64,000 bases of DNA from Streptomyces sindenensis (GTDB lineage Bacteria; Actinomycetota; Actinomycetes; Streptomycetales; Streptomycetaceae), in contig NZ_BMSG01000022.1 of the NCBI RefSeq assembly GCF_014649035.1, forward strand, positions 57,156 through 121,155, in the 5' to 3' direction. Both the position numbers and the translations under genes were made by a program. The notes under the pieces were generated by a model. It made no database searches, was not told where the DNA came from, and saw only the letters and a list, made by a program, of their open reading frames with translations. Positions 39,748 through 48,768 of this stretch are shown here, piece by piece. Numbering within the stretch: the stretch's first letter is position 1; the number at the start of each line of letters is the position of its first letter.

Positions 39748-40836
39748 ATGACGGATGATCGGCGGGCGGCCGGAGCACCCACCCTGGAGGACGTGGCGCG
39801 GGCGGCCGGGGTCTCGCGCGCCACCGTCTCCCGGGTCATCAACGGAATACGCAATGTCGACCCGGTGATCCAGGAGGCCGTGCGGCAGGCGGTCTCCGTC
39901 ACGGGCTACACCCCGAACCGGGCGGCCAGGTCCCTGGTCACCCGGCGGGCCGACGCCGTCGCCCTGGTGGTGTCGGGCGCGGGCGTCGAGCCGGAAGCCG
40001 CAGAGGAAGCCGAAGGCGCCGCAGCGTCCGGCGACAGGGGCTCGTTCACCGCGCAGGTCTTCGCCGACCCGTTCTTCGGCCGGGTGGTGACCGGAGTGGT
40101 CGGCTACCTGCGGCCGCGCGGGATGCACCCGGTGCTGATGTTCGCGGAGTCCTCGCGGGCGCGCGAGGAGGTGGTGGCGTACCTGCGGCAGGGCAGTGCG
40201 GACGGCGCCCTGGTCGTCTCGACGCACGCCGAGGACCCACTGCCCGCCCTGATCGCCGAAGCCGGCCTGGCAGCCGTCCTGTTCGCGCGCCCGGCGCGGC
40301 CGGTCCCGGTCAGCTATGTCGATCTCGCGCACCAGGACGGCGCACGGCTGGCGGCGGAACATCTGCTCGCCCGGGGCTGCCGCCGCACAGCGACGATCAG
40401 CGGTCCGCTGGACGTCCCGGCGGGGCAGGCGCGCCTGACGGGATTCCGGGACACCATGGCACGCCACGGGCACGCGTACGTCCCCGTCGCCGAGGGGCAG
40501 TTCACCCAGGAGAGCGGCGAGGTGGCGATGGAACGGCTGCTGGCCCAACACCCGGACCTGGACGGGGTCTTCGCCGCCAACGACCTGATGGCGCTGGGGG
40601 CCTGCCATGTACTGCGGGAGCACGGCCGCTCGGTGCCGGGGGACGTGGCGGTGGTCGGCTTCGACGACAGCAGCGCGGCGCCTGCCTGCCGTCCGCCGCT
40701 GACCACGGTCCGCCAGCCGGTGGAGCAGATGGCCGCGGAGATGACCCGCCTGCTGCTGGACCGGTTGGCGCGACCGGACGGCCCGGTGACCTCCGTGATC
40801 TTCGAGCCGGAGCTGGTGGTGCGGGATTCGGCCTGA
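39748..40836 (+). CDS. LacI-family transcriptional repressor
   Basis: A 362-residue regulator. HTH and hinge: TLEDVARAAGVSRATVSRVI then GYTPNRAARSLVTRR. The periplasmic-binding-protein-like effector domain (about 65-355) includes FADPFFGRVVTGVVGYL, DGVFAANDLMALGA and DVAVVGFDDSSAAP. An Ala/Glu-rich insertion sits at about 78-92. It is probably autoregulated through the palindrome at 39713, which also lies upstream of the divergent rpfD. No sugar gene is adjacent; the matching operator at the S1 protease suggests a role in secreted hydrolase control. Confidence 0.93.
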   Translation: MTDDRRAAGAPTLEDVARAAGVSRATVSRVINGIRNVDPVIQEAVRQAVSVTGYTPNRAARSLVTRRADAVALVVSGAGVEPEAAEEAEGAAASGDRGSFTAQVFADPFFGRVVTGVVGYLRPRGMHPVLMFAESSRAREEVVAYLRQGSADGALVVSTHAEDPLPALIAEAGLAAVLFARPARPVPVSYVDLAHQDGARLAAEHLLARGCRRTATISGPLDVPAGQARLTGFRDTMARHGHAYVPVAEGQFTQESGEVAMERLLAQHPDLDGVFAANDLMALGACHVLREHGRSVPGDVAVVGFDDSSAAPACRPPLTTVRQPVEQMAAEMTRLLLDRLARPDGPVTSVIFEPELVVRDSA

Positions 40837-40955
40837 ACGGCGCACGCCCCGGGCCCGGGACCACGGACGTGCCGACCGGGCGGGTGGCCAGGGGGCGGCC
40901 TGAACGGCGTTCCCTTCGGGTCCTGTTGGGCGGGGGCTCACCGGCGTACGCCAGG

Positions 40956-41540
40956 ATGCGGTTCATGGCCTCCTCTCCTCCCTTCTCTTCGCCCTCTTCT
41001 CCGCCCTTCTCTCCTCCCTCCTCTTCGCCCACTTCTCCGCCCTCCTCTTCGCCCTCTCCCCCGCCCCGCCTCCGGGTCGCCGCCTATGTGATTCGACGTC
41101 ACCCCTCTCCCGCTCTACTGGTGTTCGACCATGTCGACTTCCCCGAGGCCGGCACCCAGGTGCCCGCGGGCGGGGTCGCGCCCGGCGAGGATCCGGAGCG
41201 GGCCGTTCTGCGCGAGGTCGCCGAGGAGACCGGGCTGCGGGGAGCCCGTGTCGTCCGGCGGATCGCGGTGGACGGGCGGCCGCATCCCGGGACGGGGCGG
41301 CCCCGGCTGACCACCTATCTGCTGCTCGACGCCCCGCCGGAGGGCCCCGTGGAGTGGGAGCACCGGGTCCGTGGCGACGGGGGCGACGCGGGGATGCGGT
41401 TCACCTGCCGGTTCGCGCCGCTTCCCCTGGCGCACCCGCTCGCCGACGCCCAGGACGCACACCTGGGCCGGGTGGACCCGCGCTGGGTCGCGCGGGGCGG
41501 CGCGGCAGGCCGGCCCGAGGGGGCGCGCCCTCTCAGGTGA
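40956..41540 (+). CDS. NUDIX hydrolase with Ser/Pro low-complexity N-terminus
   Basis: A 194-residue protein. The NUDIX box is complete: GGVAPGEDPERAVLREVAEE followed by TGL, fitting Gx5Ex7REUxEExGU. The first about 40 residues are Ser/Pro repeats encoded by a pyrimidine-rich tract. The enzyme domain begins near LRVAAYVIRRHPSPALL. Substrate is unknown. ATG 40956 or 40965 could be the start. Its last 8 bases overlap the convergent ROK gene end. Confidence 0.83.
   Translation: MRFMASSPPFSSPSSPPFSPPSSSPTSPPSSSPSPPPRLRVAAYVIRRHPSPALLVFDHVDFPEAGTQVPAGGVAPGEDPERAVLREVAEETGLRGARVVRRIAVDGRPHPGTGRPRLTTYLLLDAPPEGPVEWEHRVRGDGGDAGMRFTCRFAPLPLAHPLADAQDAHLGRVDPRWVARGGAAGRPEGARPLR
40968..41068 (+). repeat. 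Pyrimidine-rich imperfect tandem repeat inside the NUDIX gene
   Basis: About 100 bases nearly free of purines on the + strand apart from scattered G/A, built on units like CCCTCTTCTCCGCCCTTCTC and CTCCTCTTCGCC. It encodes the Ser/Pro-rich leader and could form triplex DNA or slip during replication. Confidence 0.7.
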
Positions 41541-42864
41541 CCCAGGTCCGGTGCCGTTCCCGTACCGCCTCGACGGCCGTACGCGGTGGGGTGCCCGACC
41601 CGCCCGCCTCCGGGCGGCTGCCGCCCCGGGTCAGGAAGTCGGCGAGCGGGAGCGTGGCAGCCCCCACGGTGACCGCGTCCGGGCCGAGGCGGCCCATCTC
41701 GATGGTGGTGCGGGCCGCCGCATGACTCAGCGCGTACTCGTTCGCGTACCGGCGGATCTCCGGCAGCAGGCGGGGGCCGAGGAGCAGGCCCGCCCAGCCG
41801 CCGATCAGGATCCGCTCGGGCAGGAAGAGGTTCACCAGGTCGGCGAGGGCCGCACCGAGGCATTCGGCCGTCTCGTCGAGCAGCGCGAGGGCCACCGGGT
41901 CCGGGGTGCCACGGCGCCCCGGGTAGGCGGCGGCGAGCAGGGCGGCGAGAGCGGTCTCGTCGTCGGCGTCCTCGGGCAGCGGGCCGCCCGCCTCCCGCCA
42001 GCGCTCGCGCAGGGCTTCCGCGCCCGCGTACGCCTCCAGGCAGCCGATGGAGCCGCAGCGGCACCGGCGGCCGCGGAGCTGAACGGTGGTGTGGCCCCAT
42101 TCGAGGGCGAGGCTGGTGCGGTCCTCGTCGAGGATGTCGCCGTGGTCGACGCAGGCGCCCACACCCGAGCCGATCAGGGCGATGGCGGCGGCGCCCGCGC
42201 CCCGGCCGCCGCCGAACCACATCTCGGCCTGGCCGAGCGTCTTGGCGCCGTTGTCGATGAAGAGCGGCACCTCGGGCGGTACGTCGACCGCCTCGCGCAG
42301 CAGCTGTTCGAAGGGGACCGCGCGCCAGCCGATCGTCTGGCCGTGCACCACCGCACCCCGGGTGCCGTCGGGGCCTTCGGGGCCGTCCCGTTCGATGATG
42401 CCGGGGACCCCGATCCCGATGCCGAGGAGCCGGCGCGGATCGGCGCCCGCGTCGCGCAGCACGTCCGCGACGCCGGTGCGGACATGGGCGACGATGCGCT
42501 CGACGTCGTAACCGTGCTGGGCCAGCAGCCGTTCCGTGCGGGCCAGTTCGGTGAGGGAGAGGTCGAACAGCTCGACGCGGACGCGGGTCTCGCCGATGTC
42601 GATGCCGACGAGGAGGCCGCCGTCCGGAGCGACGCGCAGCAGCGTACGGGGGCGGCCACCGTCGGAGTCGACGACGCCCGCCTCCTCCAGCAGGCCCTCG
42701 GCGGCCAGCTCCGTGACGACGTTACTGATGGACCCTGAACTCAGGCCCGTGACCGGGCCGAGCTCCTGACGGCTCAGCGGGCCGTCGAAATACAACCGTT
42801 GCAATACCCGCGCCCGGTTGCCCCGCCGCAGGTCACGCACGGTTCGTCTGTTGCGCTCGGCCAT
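41533..42864 (-). CDS. ROK-family transcriptional repressor
   Basis: A 443-residue regulator. Winged helix at about 15-75 (RQELGPVTGLSSGSISNVV), sugar-kinase fold from about 85 (LLVGIDIGETRVRVELFD), ROK zinc motif in LRGRRCRCGSIGCLEAYAG (about 262-280). It diverges from a sugar-uptake and beta-glucosidase operon, whose promoter overlaps an inverted repeat at 42928-42950. Derepression by the imported disaccharide is expected. The kinase-like domain probably only senses sugar. Confidence 0.93.
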   Translation of the reverse strand: MAERNRRTVRDLRRGNRARVLQRLYFDGPLSRQELGPVTGLSSGSISNVVTELAAEGLLEEAGVVDSDGGRPRTLLRVAPDGGLLVGIDIGETRVRVELFDLSLTELARTERLLAQHGYDVERIVAHVRTGVADVLRDAGADPRRLLGIGIGVPGIIERDGPEGPDGTRGAVVHGQTIGWRAVPFEQLLREAVDVPPEVPLFIDNGAKTLGQAEMWFGGGRGAGAAAIALIGSGVGACVDHGDILDEDRTSLALEWGHTTVQLRGRRCRCGSIGCLEAYAGAEALRERWREAGGPLPEDADDETALAALLAAAYPGRRGTPDPVALALLDETAECLGAALADLVNLFLPERILIGGWAGLLLGPRLLPEIRRYANEYALSHAAARTTIEMGRLGPDAVTVGAATLPLADFLTRGGSRPEAGGSGTPPRTAVEAVRERHRTWVT

Positions 42865-42905
42865 GGTGCTCCTTCCCGTCCAGGAACATACCCCGGCCCA
42901 AGGCC

Positions 42906-42950
42906 TTGACGCGACCTTCTCTCACCTCTTAAATCACGGCATAAATTAAG
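42906..42950 (+). promoter_or_regulatory. Promoter of the sugar operon with overlapping ROK operator
   Basis: TTGACG (42906-42911), a 17-base spacer and TTAAAT (42929-42934) form a good sigma70-type promoter. CTTAA (42928-42932) and TTAAG (42946-42950) are the ends of a 23-base inverted repeat covering the -10 and start site. A separate 7-bp stem-loop lies at 42961-42977 in the leader. Confidence 0.7.
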
Positions 42951-43006
42951 TCATGGAGGCCGTTCGGTTCCCGAACGCAGCCATCCCCGGAAAGGGGCCA
43001 CCTCTC

Positions 43007-44317
43007 ATGCGTCACCTCAGAGCCGCAAGCGCCGTCACCCTCGCCCTCTCCATCGCCGTGGCCGCCACCGGCTGCGGCGGGGGAACCACGTCGGGCGGCA
43101 GCAACGAGTCGCCGAAGACCCTCACGTACTGGGCGTCCAACCAGGGCCCCAGCATCGAGGCCGACAAGAAGATCCTCACTCCCGAGCTGAAGAAGTTCGA
43201 GAAGGAGACCGGGATCAAGGTGAAGCTGGAGGTCGTGCCGTGGGCCGACCTGCTGAACCGGATCCTCGCCGCCACCACCTCCGGTCAGGGCCCGGACGTG
43301 CTGAACATTGGCAACACCTGGTCGGCCTCGCTCCAGGCGACCGGTGCACTCCTGCCGTGGGACGACAAGAACTTCGAGGCGATCGGCGGCCGGGACCGCT
43401 TCGTCGACTCGGCGGTGGCCTCGGCCGGCAAGGCGGGCGAACCGCCCGCCGCCGTGCCGCTGTACTCGCTGGCGTACGCCCTCTACTACAACAAGAAGAT
43501 GTTCGCCGAGGCGGGCGTCGAGAAGCCGCCGGCCACCTGGGACGAGCTGGTCGCGACCGGCAAGAAGATATCCAAGAACGGCAGGTGGGGTCTTGGCGCC
43601 GAGGGCGGCAACCTCTCCAACAACATCCACCAGACCTTCGTCCTGGGCCAGCAGCACGGCGCCGACTTCTTCGACCAGGACGGCAAGGCGACCTTCACCT
43701 CGGACGGTGCGGTCGCGGCGGTGAAGCAGTACATCGACTTCATGGCCAAGGACAAGATCATCGCGCCGGGCAACGCCGAGTACGCCCAGAACCAGTCGCT
43801 CACCGACTTCGCCAAGGGGAAGACGGCGATGGTGCTGTGGCAGGCGGCCGCCTCCACCTTCGCCGCGCAGGGCATGAAGCCGGAGGACTGGGGCGCGGCC
43901 CCGGTGCCGGTCCCCTCGGGCGCCCCGGGCACCGGCAAGCAGGTCAACTCCATGGTCGCGGGCATCAACATGGCGGTGTTCAAGAACAGCAAGAACATCG
44001 ACGGCGCGAAGAAGTTCGTCAAGTTCATGACGAGCGACGCCGAGCAGAAGCTGCTCAACAAGACCTACGGCTCCATCCCGCCGGTCAAGGCCGCCCAGGC
44101 CGACGACGCGTTCGCGGCCCCCGACCTCAAGGTCCTGCGCGACACCCTCGCCACCAGCGCCGCCCCGCTCCCCCAGGTCCCCAACGAGTCGCAGTTCGAG
44201 ACGGCCGTGGGCACGGCCGTCAAGGAGCTGTGGGCGGACGCGGCGGCCGGACGCCCCGTGACCGAGGAGTCCGTCAAGGCACGCCTCGAAAAGGCCCAGC
44301 AGACGATGCAGCAGTGA
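43007..44317 (+). CDS. Sugar ABC transporter substrate-binding lipoprotein
   Basis: A 436-residue lipoprotein, lipobox VAATGC (Cys at about residue 23), with the family-1 solute-binding fold: LTYWASNQGPSIEADKKIL, PDVLNIGNTWSASLQATGAL, PLYSLAYALYYNKKMF and FMTSDAEQKLLNKTYGSIP. It captures an oligosaccharide outside the cell. ATG 43007 follows GGAAAGGGG. First gene of a four-gene operon ending with a GH1 beta-glucosidase, pointing to a beta-linked disaccharide. I see no CebR box, so it is probably not the cellobiose cebEFG system itself. Confidence 0.93.
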   Translation: MRHLRAASAVTLALSIAVAATGCGGGTTSGGSNESPKTLTYWASNQGPSIEADKKILTPELKKFEKETGIKVKLEVVPWADLLNRILAATTSGQGPDVLNIGNTWSASLQATGALLPWDDKNFEAIGGRDRFVDSAVASAGKAGEPPAAVPLYSLAYALYYNKKMFAEAGVEKPPATWDELVATGKKISKNGRWGLGAEGGNLSNNIHQTFVLGQQHGADFFDQDGKATFTSDGAVAAVKQYIDFMAKDKIIAPGNAEYAQNQSLTDFAKGKTAMVLWQAAASTFAAQGMKPEDWGAAPVPVPSGAPGTGKQVNSMVAGINMAVFKNSKNIDGAKKFVKFMTSDAEQKLLNKTYGSIPPVKAAQADDAFAAPDLKVLRDTLATSAAPLPQVPNESQFETAVGTAVKELWADAAAGRPVTEESVKARLEKAQQTMQQ

Positions 44318-44328
44318 GGCCCTGATCC

Positions 44329-45342
44329 ATGACCGCCACCGTCATCACGGACCCCGAGGTCGACAAGTCGACCAGCAGGGGCACGAACCGGGGCACCGGG
44401 GGTGCGCGCGGGAGACTGCCGCGCATCCCCGACCGGATCCGCCAAGGCGGACTGCCCTATCTCCTGCTTCTGCCCGCCGTCCTGCTGGAACTCCTCGTCC
44501 ACATCGTCCCGATGGTCATCGGGATCGTGATGAGCTTCCGGCAGCTCACGCAGTTCTTCATCGGCAACTGGGGCGCCGCGCCCTGGTCCGGCCTCGACAA
44601 CTACAAGATCGCCGTCGACATCAACGCGCCGATCGGTGAGGCCCTGCTCCACTCGTTCCTCGTGACCTGCGTCTTCACGTTCTTCTCCGTGGGTCTGGCC
44701 TGGCTGCTCGGCACAGCAGCCGCGATCCTGCTCCAGGAGAGCTTCCGGGGCCGGGGCGTCCTGCGGACGATCTTCCTGGTCCCGTACGCCCTGCCGGTCT
44801 ACGCGGCTGTCATCACCTGGGCGTTCATGTTCCAGCGGGACAACGGGATGATCAACCACGTCCTGCACGACCAGCTCGGCCTGACGGACGAGCCGTCGTT
44901 CTGGCTGATCGGCGACAACAGCCTCTACACCCTGATCATCGTCTCGGTGTGGAAGGGCTGGCCGTTCGCCTTCCTCATGCTGATGGCCGGGCTCCAGAAC
45001 ATCCCGCGCGAGCTGTACGAGGCCGCCTCGATCGACGGCGCGGGCATCTGGCAGCAGATCCGCCGGATCACGCTGCCCTCGCTGCGCCCGGTCAACCAGG
45101 TACTGGTCCTGGTGCTCTTCCTGTGGACGTTCAACGACTTCAACACCCCGTTCGTGCTGTTCGGGAAATCGGCGCCGGAGAACGCGGACCTGATCTCGAT
45201 CCACATCTACCAGTCGTCGTTCGTCACCTGGAACTTCGGCACCGGATCGGCGATGTCCGTCCTGCTGCTGCTCTTCCTGCTGCTCGTGACGGCCGTCTAT
45301 CTGTTCTTCACCTCGCGCGGAAGGAAGGGCGCAGATGTCTAG
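44329..45342 (+). CDS. Sugar ABC transporter permease (MalF type)
   Basis: A 337-residue permease with six core helices. The cytoplasmic EAA loop reads YEAASIDGAGIWQQIRRITL. It begins 12 bases after the binding-protein gene and overlaps the second permease by 8 bases. As usual in streptomycetes no ATPase gene is in the operon; a shared MsiK-type ATPase elsewhere would power it (inference). Confidence 0.94.
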   Translation: MTATVITDPEVDKSTSRGTNRGTGGARGRLPRIPDRIRQGGLPYLLLLPAVLLELLVHIVPMVIGIVMSFRQLTQFFIGNWGAAPWSGLDNYKIAVDINAPIGEALLHSFLVTCVFTFFSVGLAWLLGTAAAILLQESFRGRGVLRTIFLVPYALPVYAAVITWAFMFQRDNGMINHVLHDQLGLTDEPSFWLIGDNSLYTLIIVSVWKGWPFAFLMLMAGLQNIPRELYEAASIDGAGIWQQIRRITLPSLRPVNQVLVLVLFLWTFNDFNTPFVLFGKSAPENADLISIHIYQSSFVTWNFGTGSAMSVLLLLFLLLVTAVYLFFTSRGRKGADV

Positions 45343-46228
45343 CCTCACGCGGCCGGCCCGCACCGCCCGGTCGCGGGCCCGCTCGCCGATGGCGGCCCCG
45401 CAGTCCTTCCTGTGGACCCGGCGCATCATCCTGACCCTGCTCGCCGGCTTCGTCCTGCTGCCGGTCTACGTCATGGTCAGCAGCTCGCTGAAGCCGCTCC
45501 AGGACGTGTCGGGGAAGTTCCAGTGGCTCCCGTCGACGCTGACGGTCCAGCCGTACTTCGACATCTGGGAGACCGTCCCGCTCGCCAAGTACTTCGTCAA
45601 CTCGCTGATCGTGGCGGTCTCGGCGACGGTGCTGTCGGTGACGATCGCGGTGTTCTCGGCGTACGCGGTGAGCCGCTACCGGTTCCGGGGCAAGCGGGTC
45701 TTCACCGTCACCGTGCTCTCCACGCAGATGTTCCCGGGGATCCTCTTCCTGCTCCCGCTGTTCCTTATCTTCGTCAACATCGGCAACAGCACCGGTGTCG
45801 CGCTGTACGGATCGCGCGGCGGACTCATCCTCACCTACCTCACGTTCTCGCTGCCGTTCTCCATCTGGATGCTGATCGGCTACTTCGACTCCATCCCCCG
45901 CGACCTGGACGAAGCGGCCCTGGTCGACGGCTGCGGACCGGTCCGCGCCCTCTTCCGGGTCGTCGTACCGGCGGCCGTCCCCGGGATCGTCGCGGTCTCC
46001 GTCTACTCCTTCATGACGGCCTGGGGCGAAGTCCTCTTCGCCTCCGTCATGACGAACGACGCCACCCGGACCCTCTCCGTCGGCCTCCAGGGCTACGCGA
46101 CGCAGAACGACGTGTACTGGAACCAGGTGATGGCCGCCTCGCTCGTCGTCAGCGTCCCGATCGTCGTGGGCTTCCTGCTGCTCCAGCGCTACCTGGTGGC
46201 CGGCCTCACCGCGGGAGCCGTCAAGTGA
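45335..46228 (+). CDS. Sugar ABC transporter permease (MalG type)
   Basis: A 297-residue permease with six helices and the EAA loop DEAALVDGCGPVRALFRVVV. It starts at ATG 45335 inside the end of the first permease gene and its stop overlaps the GH1 start by GTGA. Together with the preceding permease it forms the membrane channel of the importer. Confidence 0.94.
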   Translation: MSSLTRPARTARSRARSPMAAPQSFLWTRRIILTLLAGFVLLPVYVMVSSSLKPLQDVSGKFQWLPSTLTVQPYFDIWETVPLAKYFVNSLIVAVSATVLSVTIAVFSAYAVSRYRFRGKRVFTVTVLSTQMFPGILFLLPLFLIFVNIGNSTGVALYGSRGGLILTYLTFSLPFSIWMLIGYFDSIPRDLDEAALVDGCGPVRALFRVVVPAAVPGIVAVSVYSFMTAWGEVLFASVMTNDATRTLSVGLQGYATQNDVYWNQVMAASLVVSVPIVVGFLLLQRYLVAGLTAGAVK

Positions 46229-47610
46229 CCTCCACAGAAAGGCAGTACGTGTCCGATCTCACCGCCCTTCCGGCCGACTTCACCTGGGGCGTCGCCACCG
46301 CCGCGTACCAGATCGAGGGAGCCGTCGCCGAGGACGGCCGCTCCCCCTCCATCTGGGACACGTTCTCGCACACCCCGGGCAAGGTCGACGGCGGCGACAC
46401 CGGTGACATCGCCTGCGACCACTACCACCGGGTGCCCGAGGACATCGGTCTGATCAAGCGGCTCGGTGCGGACGCCTACCGCTTCTCGATCGCCTGGCCG
46501 CGCGTCGTGCCCGGCGGTGACGGGCCGGTCAACAAGGCGGGCCTGGACTTCTACGACCGGCTCGTGGACGGTCTGCTGGAGGCGGGCGTCACCCCGTTCG
46601 CCACGCTCTACCACTGGGACCTGCCGCAGGTGCTCCAGGACCGGGGCGGCTGGACCGTGCGGGAGACCTCGGAGCACTTCGCGGCGTACGCCTCCCATGT
46701 GGTCGAGCGCCTGGGCGACCGGGTCAAGGACTGGGCGACGCTCAACGAGCCGCTGTGCTCGGCCTGGATCGGGCACCTGGAGGGCCGGATGGCGCCGGGG
46801 CTCACCGACCTGACCGCCGCCGTGCGCGCCTCCTGCCATCTGCACCTGGGCCACGGTCTCGCCGTCCGGGCGATCCGGGCGGCCTCCTCGGACGCCCGGG
46901 TCGGCATCGTCAACAACCTCAGCCCGATCGAGCCGGCGAGCGGGAGCGAGGCCGACCTCGCCGCCGCCCGCCGCGCCGACGGCCACATCAACCGCTGGTG
47001 GCTGGACCCGATCCTGGGCCGCGGCTACCCGCAGGACATGGTCGAGGAGTACGGCGTCGAACTCCCGCTCCAGCCGGGCGACTTGGAGACGATCGCGGCG
47101 CCGCTGGACTGGCTGGGGCTCAACTACTATTTCCGCCAGGTCGTCACCGCCGACCCCGACGGGACCGCACCGCACGCCCGGCAGGTATCCGTCCCCGGCG
47201 CCCGGCTCACCCACATGGACTGGGAGGTCCACGCGGAGGGCCTGGAGCAGCTGTTGCTGCGGCTGACCGAGGAGTACGGCGTCGGGCGGATCTACGTCAC
47301 CGAGAACGGATCGGCGTACGAGGACGTCGTCGCGGCGGACGGCTCGGTGCACGACCCGGAGCGCGTGCGCTATCTGGAGGAGCACCTCGCCGCCTGCGCC
47401 CGCGCGGTCGCCGAGGGCGCACCGCTGGCCGGGTACTTCGCCTGGTCCCTGATGGACAACTTCGAGTGGGCGTACGGCTACGACAAGCGGTTCGGGCTGG
47501 TCCACGTGGACTACGCGACCCAGCGCCGTACGGTCAAGAGCAGCGGGCTCCGGTACGCGGAGCTGATCCGGGAGCATACGGAACGCCGCGACGGCCGGAC
47601 GGTCGCCTGA
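46225..47610 (+). CDS. GH1 beta-glucosidase
   Basis: A 461-residue glycosidase of normal GH1 length. FTWGVATAAYQIEGA opens the barrel; the acid/base Glu is in ATLNEPLC and the nucleophile Glu in YVTENGSAYED; WSLMDNFEWAYGYDKRFGLVH is the substrate-binding loop. No signal peptide, so it acts on the imported disaccharide in the cytoplasm. GTG 46225 is chosen for the coupled overlap; GTG 46249 with GAAAGG upstream is an equal alternative. Confidence 0.93.
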   Translation: MTSTERQYVSDLTALPADFTWGVATAAYQIEGAVAEDGRSPSIWDTFSHTPGKVDGGDTGDIACDHYHRVPEDIGLIKRLGADAYRFSIAWPRVVPGGDGPVNKAGLDFYDRLVDGLLEAGVTPFATLYHWDLPQVLQDRGGWTVRETSEHFAAYASHVVERLGDRVKDWATLNEPLCSAWIGHLEGRMAPGLTDLTAAVRASCHLHLGHGLAVRAIRAASSDARVGIVNNLSPIEPASGSEADLAAARRADGHINRWWLDPILGRGYPQDMVEEYGVELPLQPGDLETIAAPLDWLGLNYYFRQVVTADPDGTAPHARQVSVPGARLTHMDWEVHAEGLEQLLLRLTEEYGVGRIYVTENGSAYEDVVAADGSVHDPERVRYLEEHLAACARAVAEGAPLAGYFAWSLMDNFEWAYGYDKRFGLVHVDYATQRRTVKSSGLRYAELIREHTERRDGRTVA

Positions 47611-47637
47611 CCCTCCCCACCGGCACCTGCCGGCCCC

Positions 47638-47668
47638 TCCGGCCGCGGCGAATCTCGCCGCGGCCGGA
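47638..47668. terminator. 14-bp perfect stem after the sugar operon
   Basis: Bases 47638-47651 pair with 47655-47668 around a 3-base loop, 28 bases past the GH1 stop. It has no T tract. Confidence 0.75.
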
Positions 47669-47760
47669 CGAGCACTGCGGCCCGTCCGGGGCGTACGGTG
47701 GGCCGCCGCCGCACGGGAAGGCCCGGTCGGCTCCCCGGGGCGAACGGCTTCGTCCCGCGC

Positions 47761-47792
47761 GGTGAGCCGTGGCCGGCCGGCCACGGCTCACC
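47761..47792. terminator. 32-bp perfect palindrome between convergent genes
   Basis: The two 16-base halves are exact reverse complements, with GGCCGGCCGGCC at the centre. It lies 20 bases past the end of the leftward PEP-mutase-family gene and would act as its terminator; a role as a protein site cannot be excluded. Confidence 0.7.
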
Positions 47793-47811
47793 GGTCACAT
47801 CGCGAACACGC

Positions 47812-48573
47812 CTACGGTGCCCACGGCTTCAGCATGTCCTTCATCGCGTCCGCCAGCGCGAACTGCAGCAGTGGACCGTAGGTGATGCGGCCGACACCGA
47901 GGCGGCGGAATCGCTCCAGGTCGTGCTTCACGGGATGTGCCGTGGTGTTCACCGGGACGGCGACGGCCGCGGTCACCGCCGCGAGCAGTTCGTCGTCGTC
48001 CTGGATGCGCACCGGATAGACGCTGTCGGCGCCGGCCTGCTCCAGGGCCCGCAGTCGCCCGATCACCTCGTCGAGGACGTCGGAGGGCTTCTCCGCGTGC
48101 ACGAAGAGATCGGTGCGCCCGTTGACCCAGACCGGGACGCCCGCGTCGTCGGCCGCCGCGCGCAGACCCGCGACGTAGCTCGCGTGCTCCTGCGTGGTGC
48201 GCACGCGTCCGCCCTCGGAGTGCACGGTGTCCTCGATGTTGAGACCGACGCCGCCGGCCTCGATCAGACCGGCGACGAGATCCGCGGGCTTCTGGCCGTA
48301 GCCGGACTCCAGGTCTACGGAGACGGGCACGTCGACCGCCGCGATGATCGGCCTGACGGCGGCGAGCACCTCCTCGAAGGTCTGGCCCTCCTGGTCCTCG
48401 GCCCCGCGGGAGTCGGCGAGCGGGTGGCTGCCGATGGTCAGCGCGGGAAAGCCCGCGGCGACCGCGGTCCGCGCGGACCAGACGTCCCAGACGGTGGGCA
48501 GCACGAGCGGCTTGTGGTCGGCGTGCAGTTGCTTGAGGCGCTCAGCGCGCTCGACAGTAAGGCGAAAGTCCAT
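47812..48573 (-). CDS. Isocitrate lyase/PEP mutase-superfamily enzyme
   Basis: A 253-residue TIM-barrel protein. LVLPTVWDVWSARTAVAAGF, VSVDLESGYGQKPADL (metal/substrate loop), GVGLNIEDTVHSEGG and VNGRTDLF follow the PEP mutase/carboxyphosphonoenolpyruvate mutase-like group. It probably makes or breaks a C-C bond in a 2-oxoacid. The KKCGH loop of true isocitrate lyases is absent. No phosphonate genes are near, so a metabolic housekeeping or detoxifying role is more likely than phosphonate synthesis. Confidence 0.85.
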   Translation of the reverse strand: MDFRLTVERAERLKQLHADHKPLVLPTVWDVWSARTAVAAGFPALTIGSHPLADSRGAEDQEGQTFEEVLAAVRPIIAAVDVPVSVDLESGYGQKPADLVAGLIEAGGVGLNIEDTVHSEGGRVRTTQEHASYVAGLRAAADDAGVPVWVNGRTDLFVHAEKPSDVLDEVIGRLRALEQAGADSVYPVRIQDDDELLAAVTAAVAVPVNTTAHPVKHDLERFRRLGVGRITYGPLLQFALADAMKDMLKPWAP

Positions 48574-48768
48574 GACGAGGACGCTACCCCGCGTCCCCCG
48601 TCGGCGGCACGACGAGCCCGCGTCGGCCACGGATGTCCGTGGCCGACGCCTGCTCCCGCCGCGCCGACGGCGGGGTTGGGACGGCGTGGTGGCCTTGCGG
48701 GCCCCACCGGATCAGCTCCGGTGGACGCCGAATCCGCAGAGCGGGCAGCCTCACGGAGTGCCGCGCTC

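Noticed and set aside
42865..43006. CebR box (TGGGAGCGCTCCCA) for the sugar operon
   Set aside because: No such palindrome is present; the promoter carries a ROK-type repeat instead.
47812..48573. Phosphonate biosynthesis gene (ppm)
   Set aside because: The enzyme is in the PEP mutase superfamily, but no phosphonopyruvate decarboxylase or other phosphonate gene is nearby.
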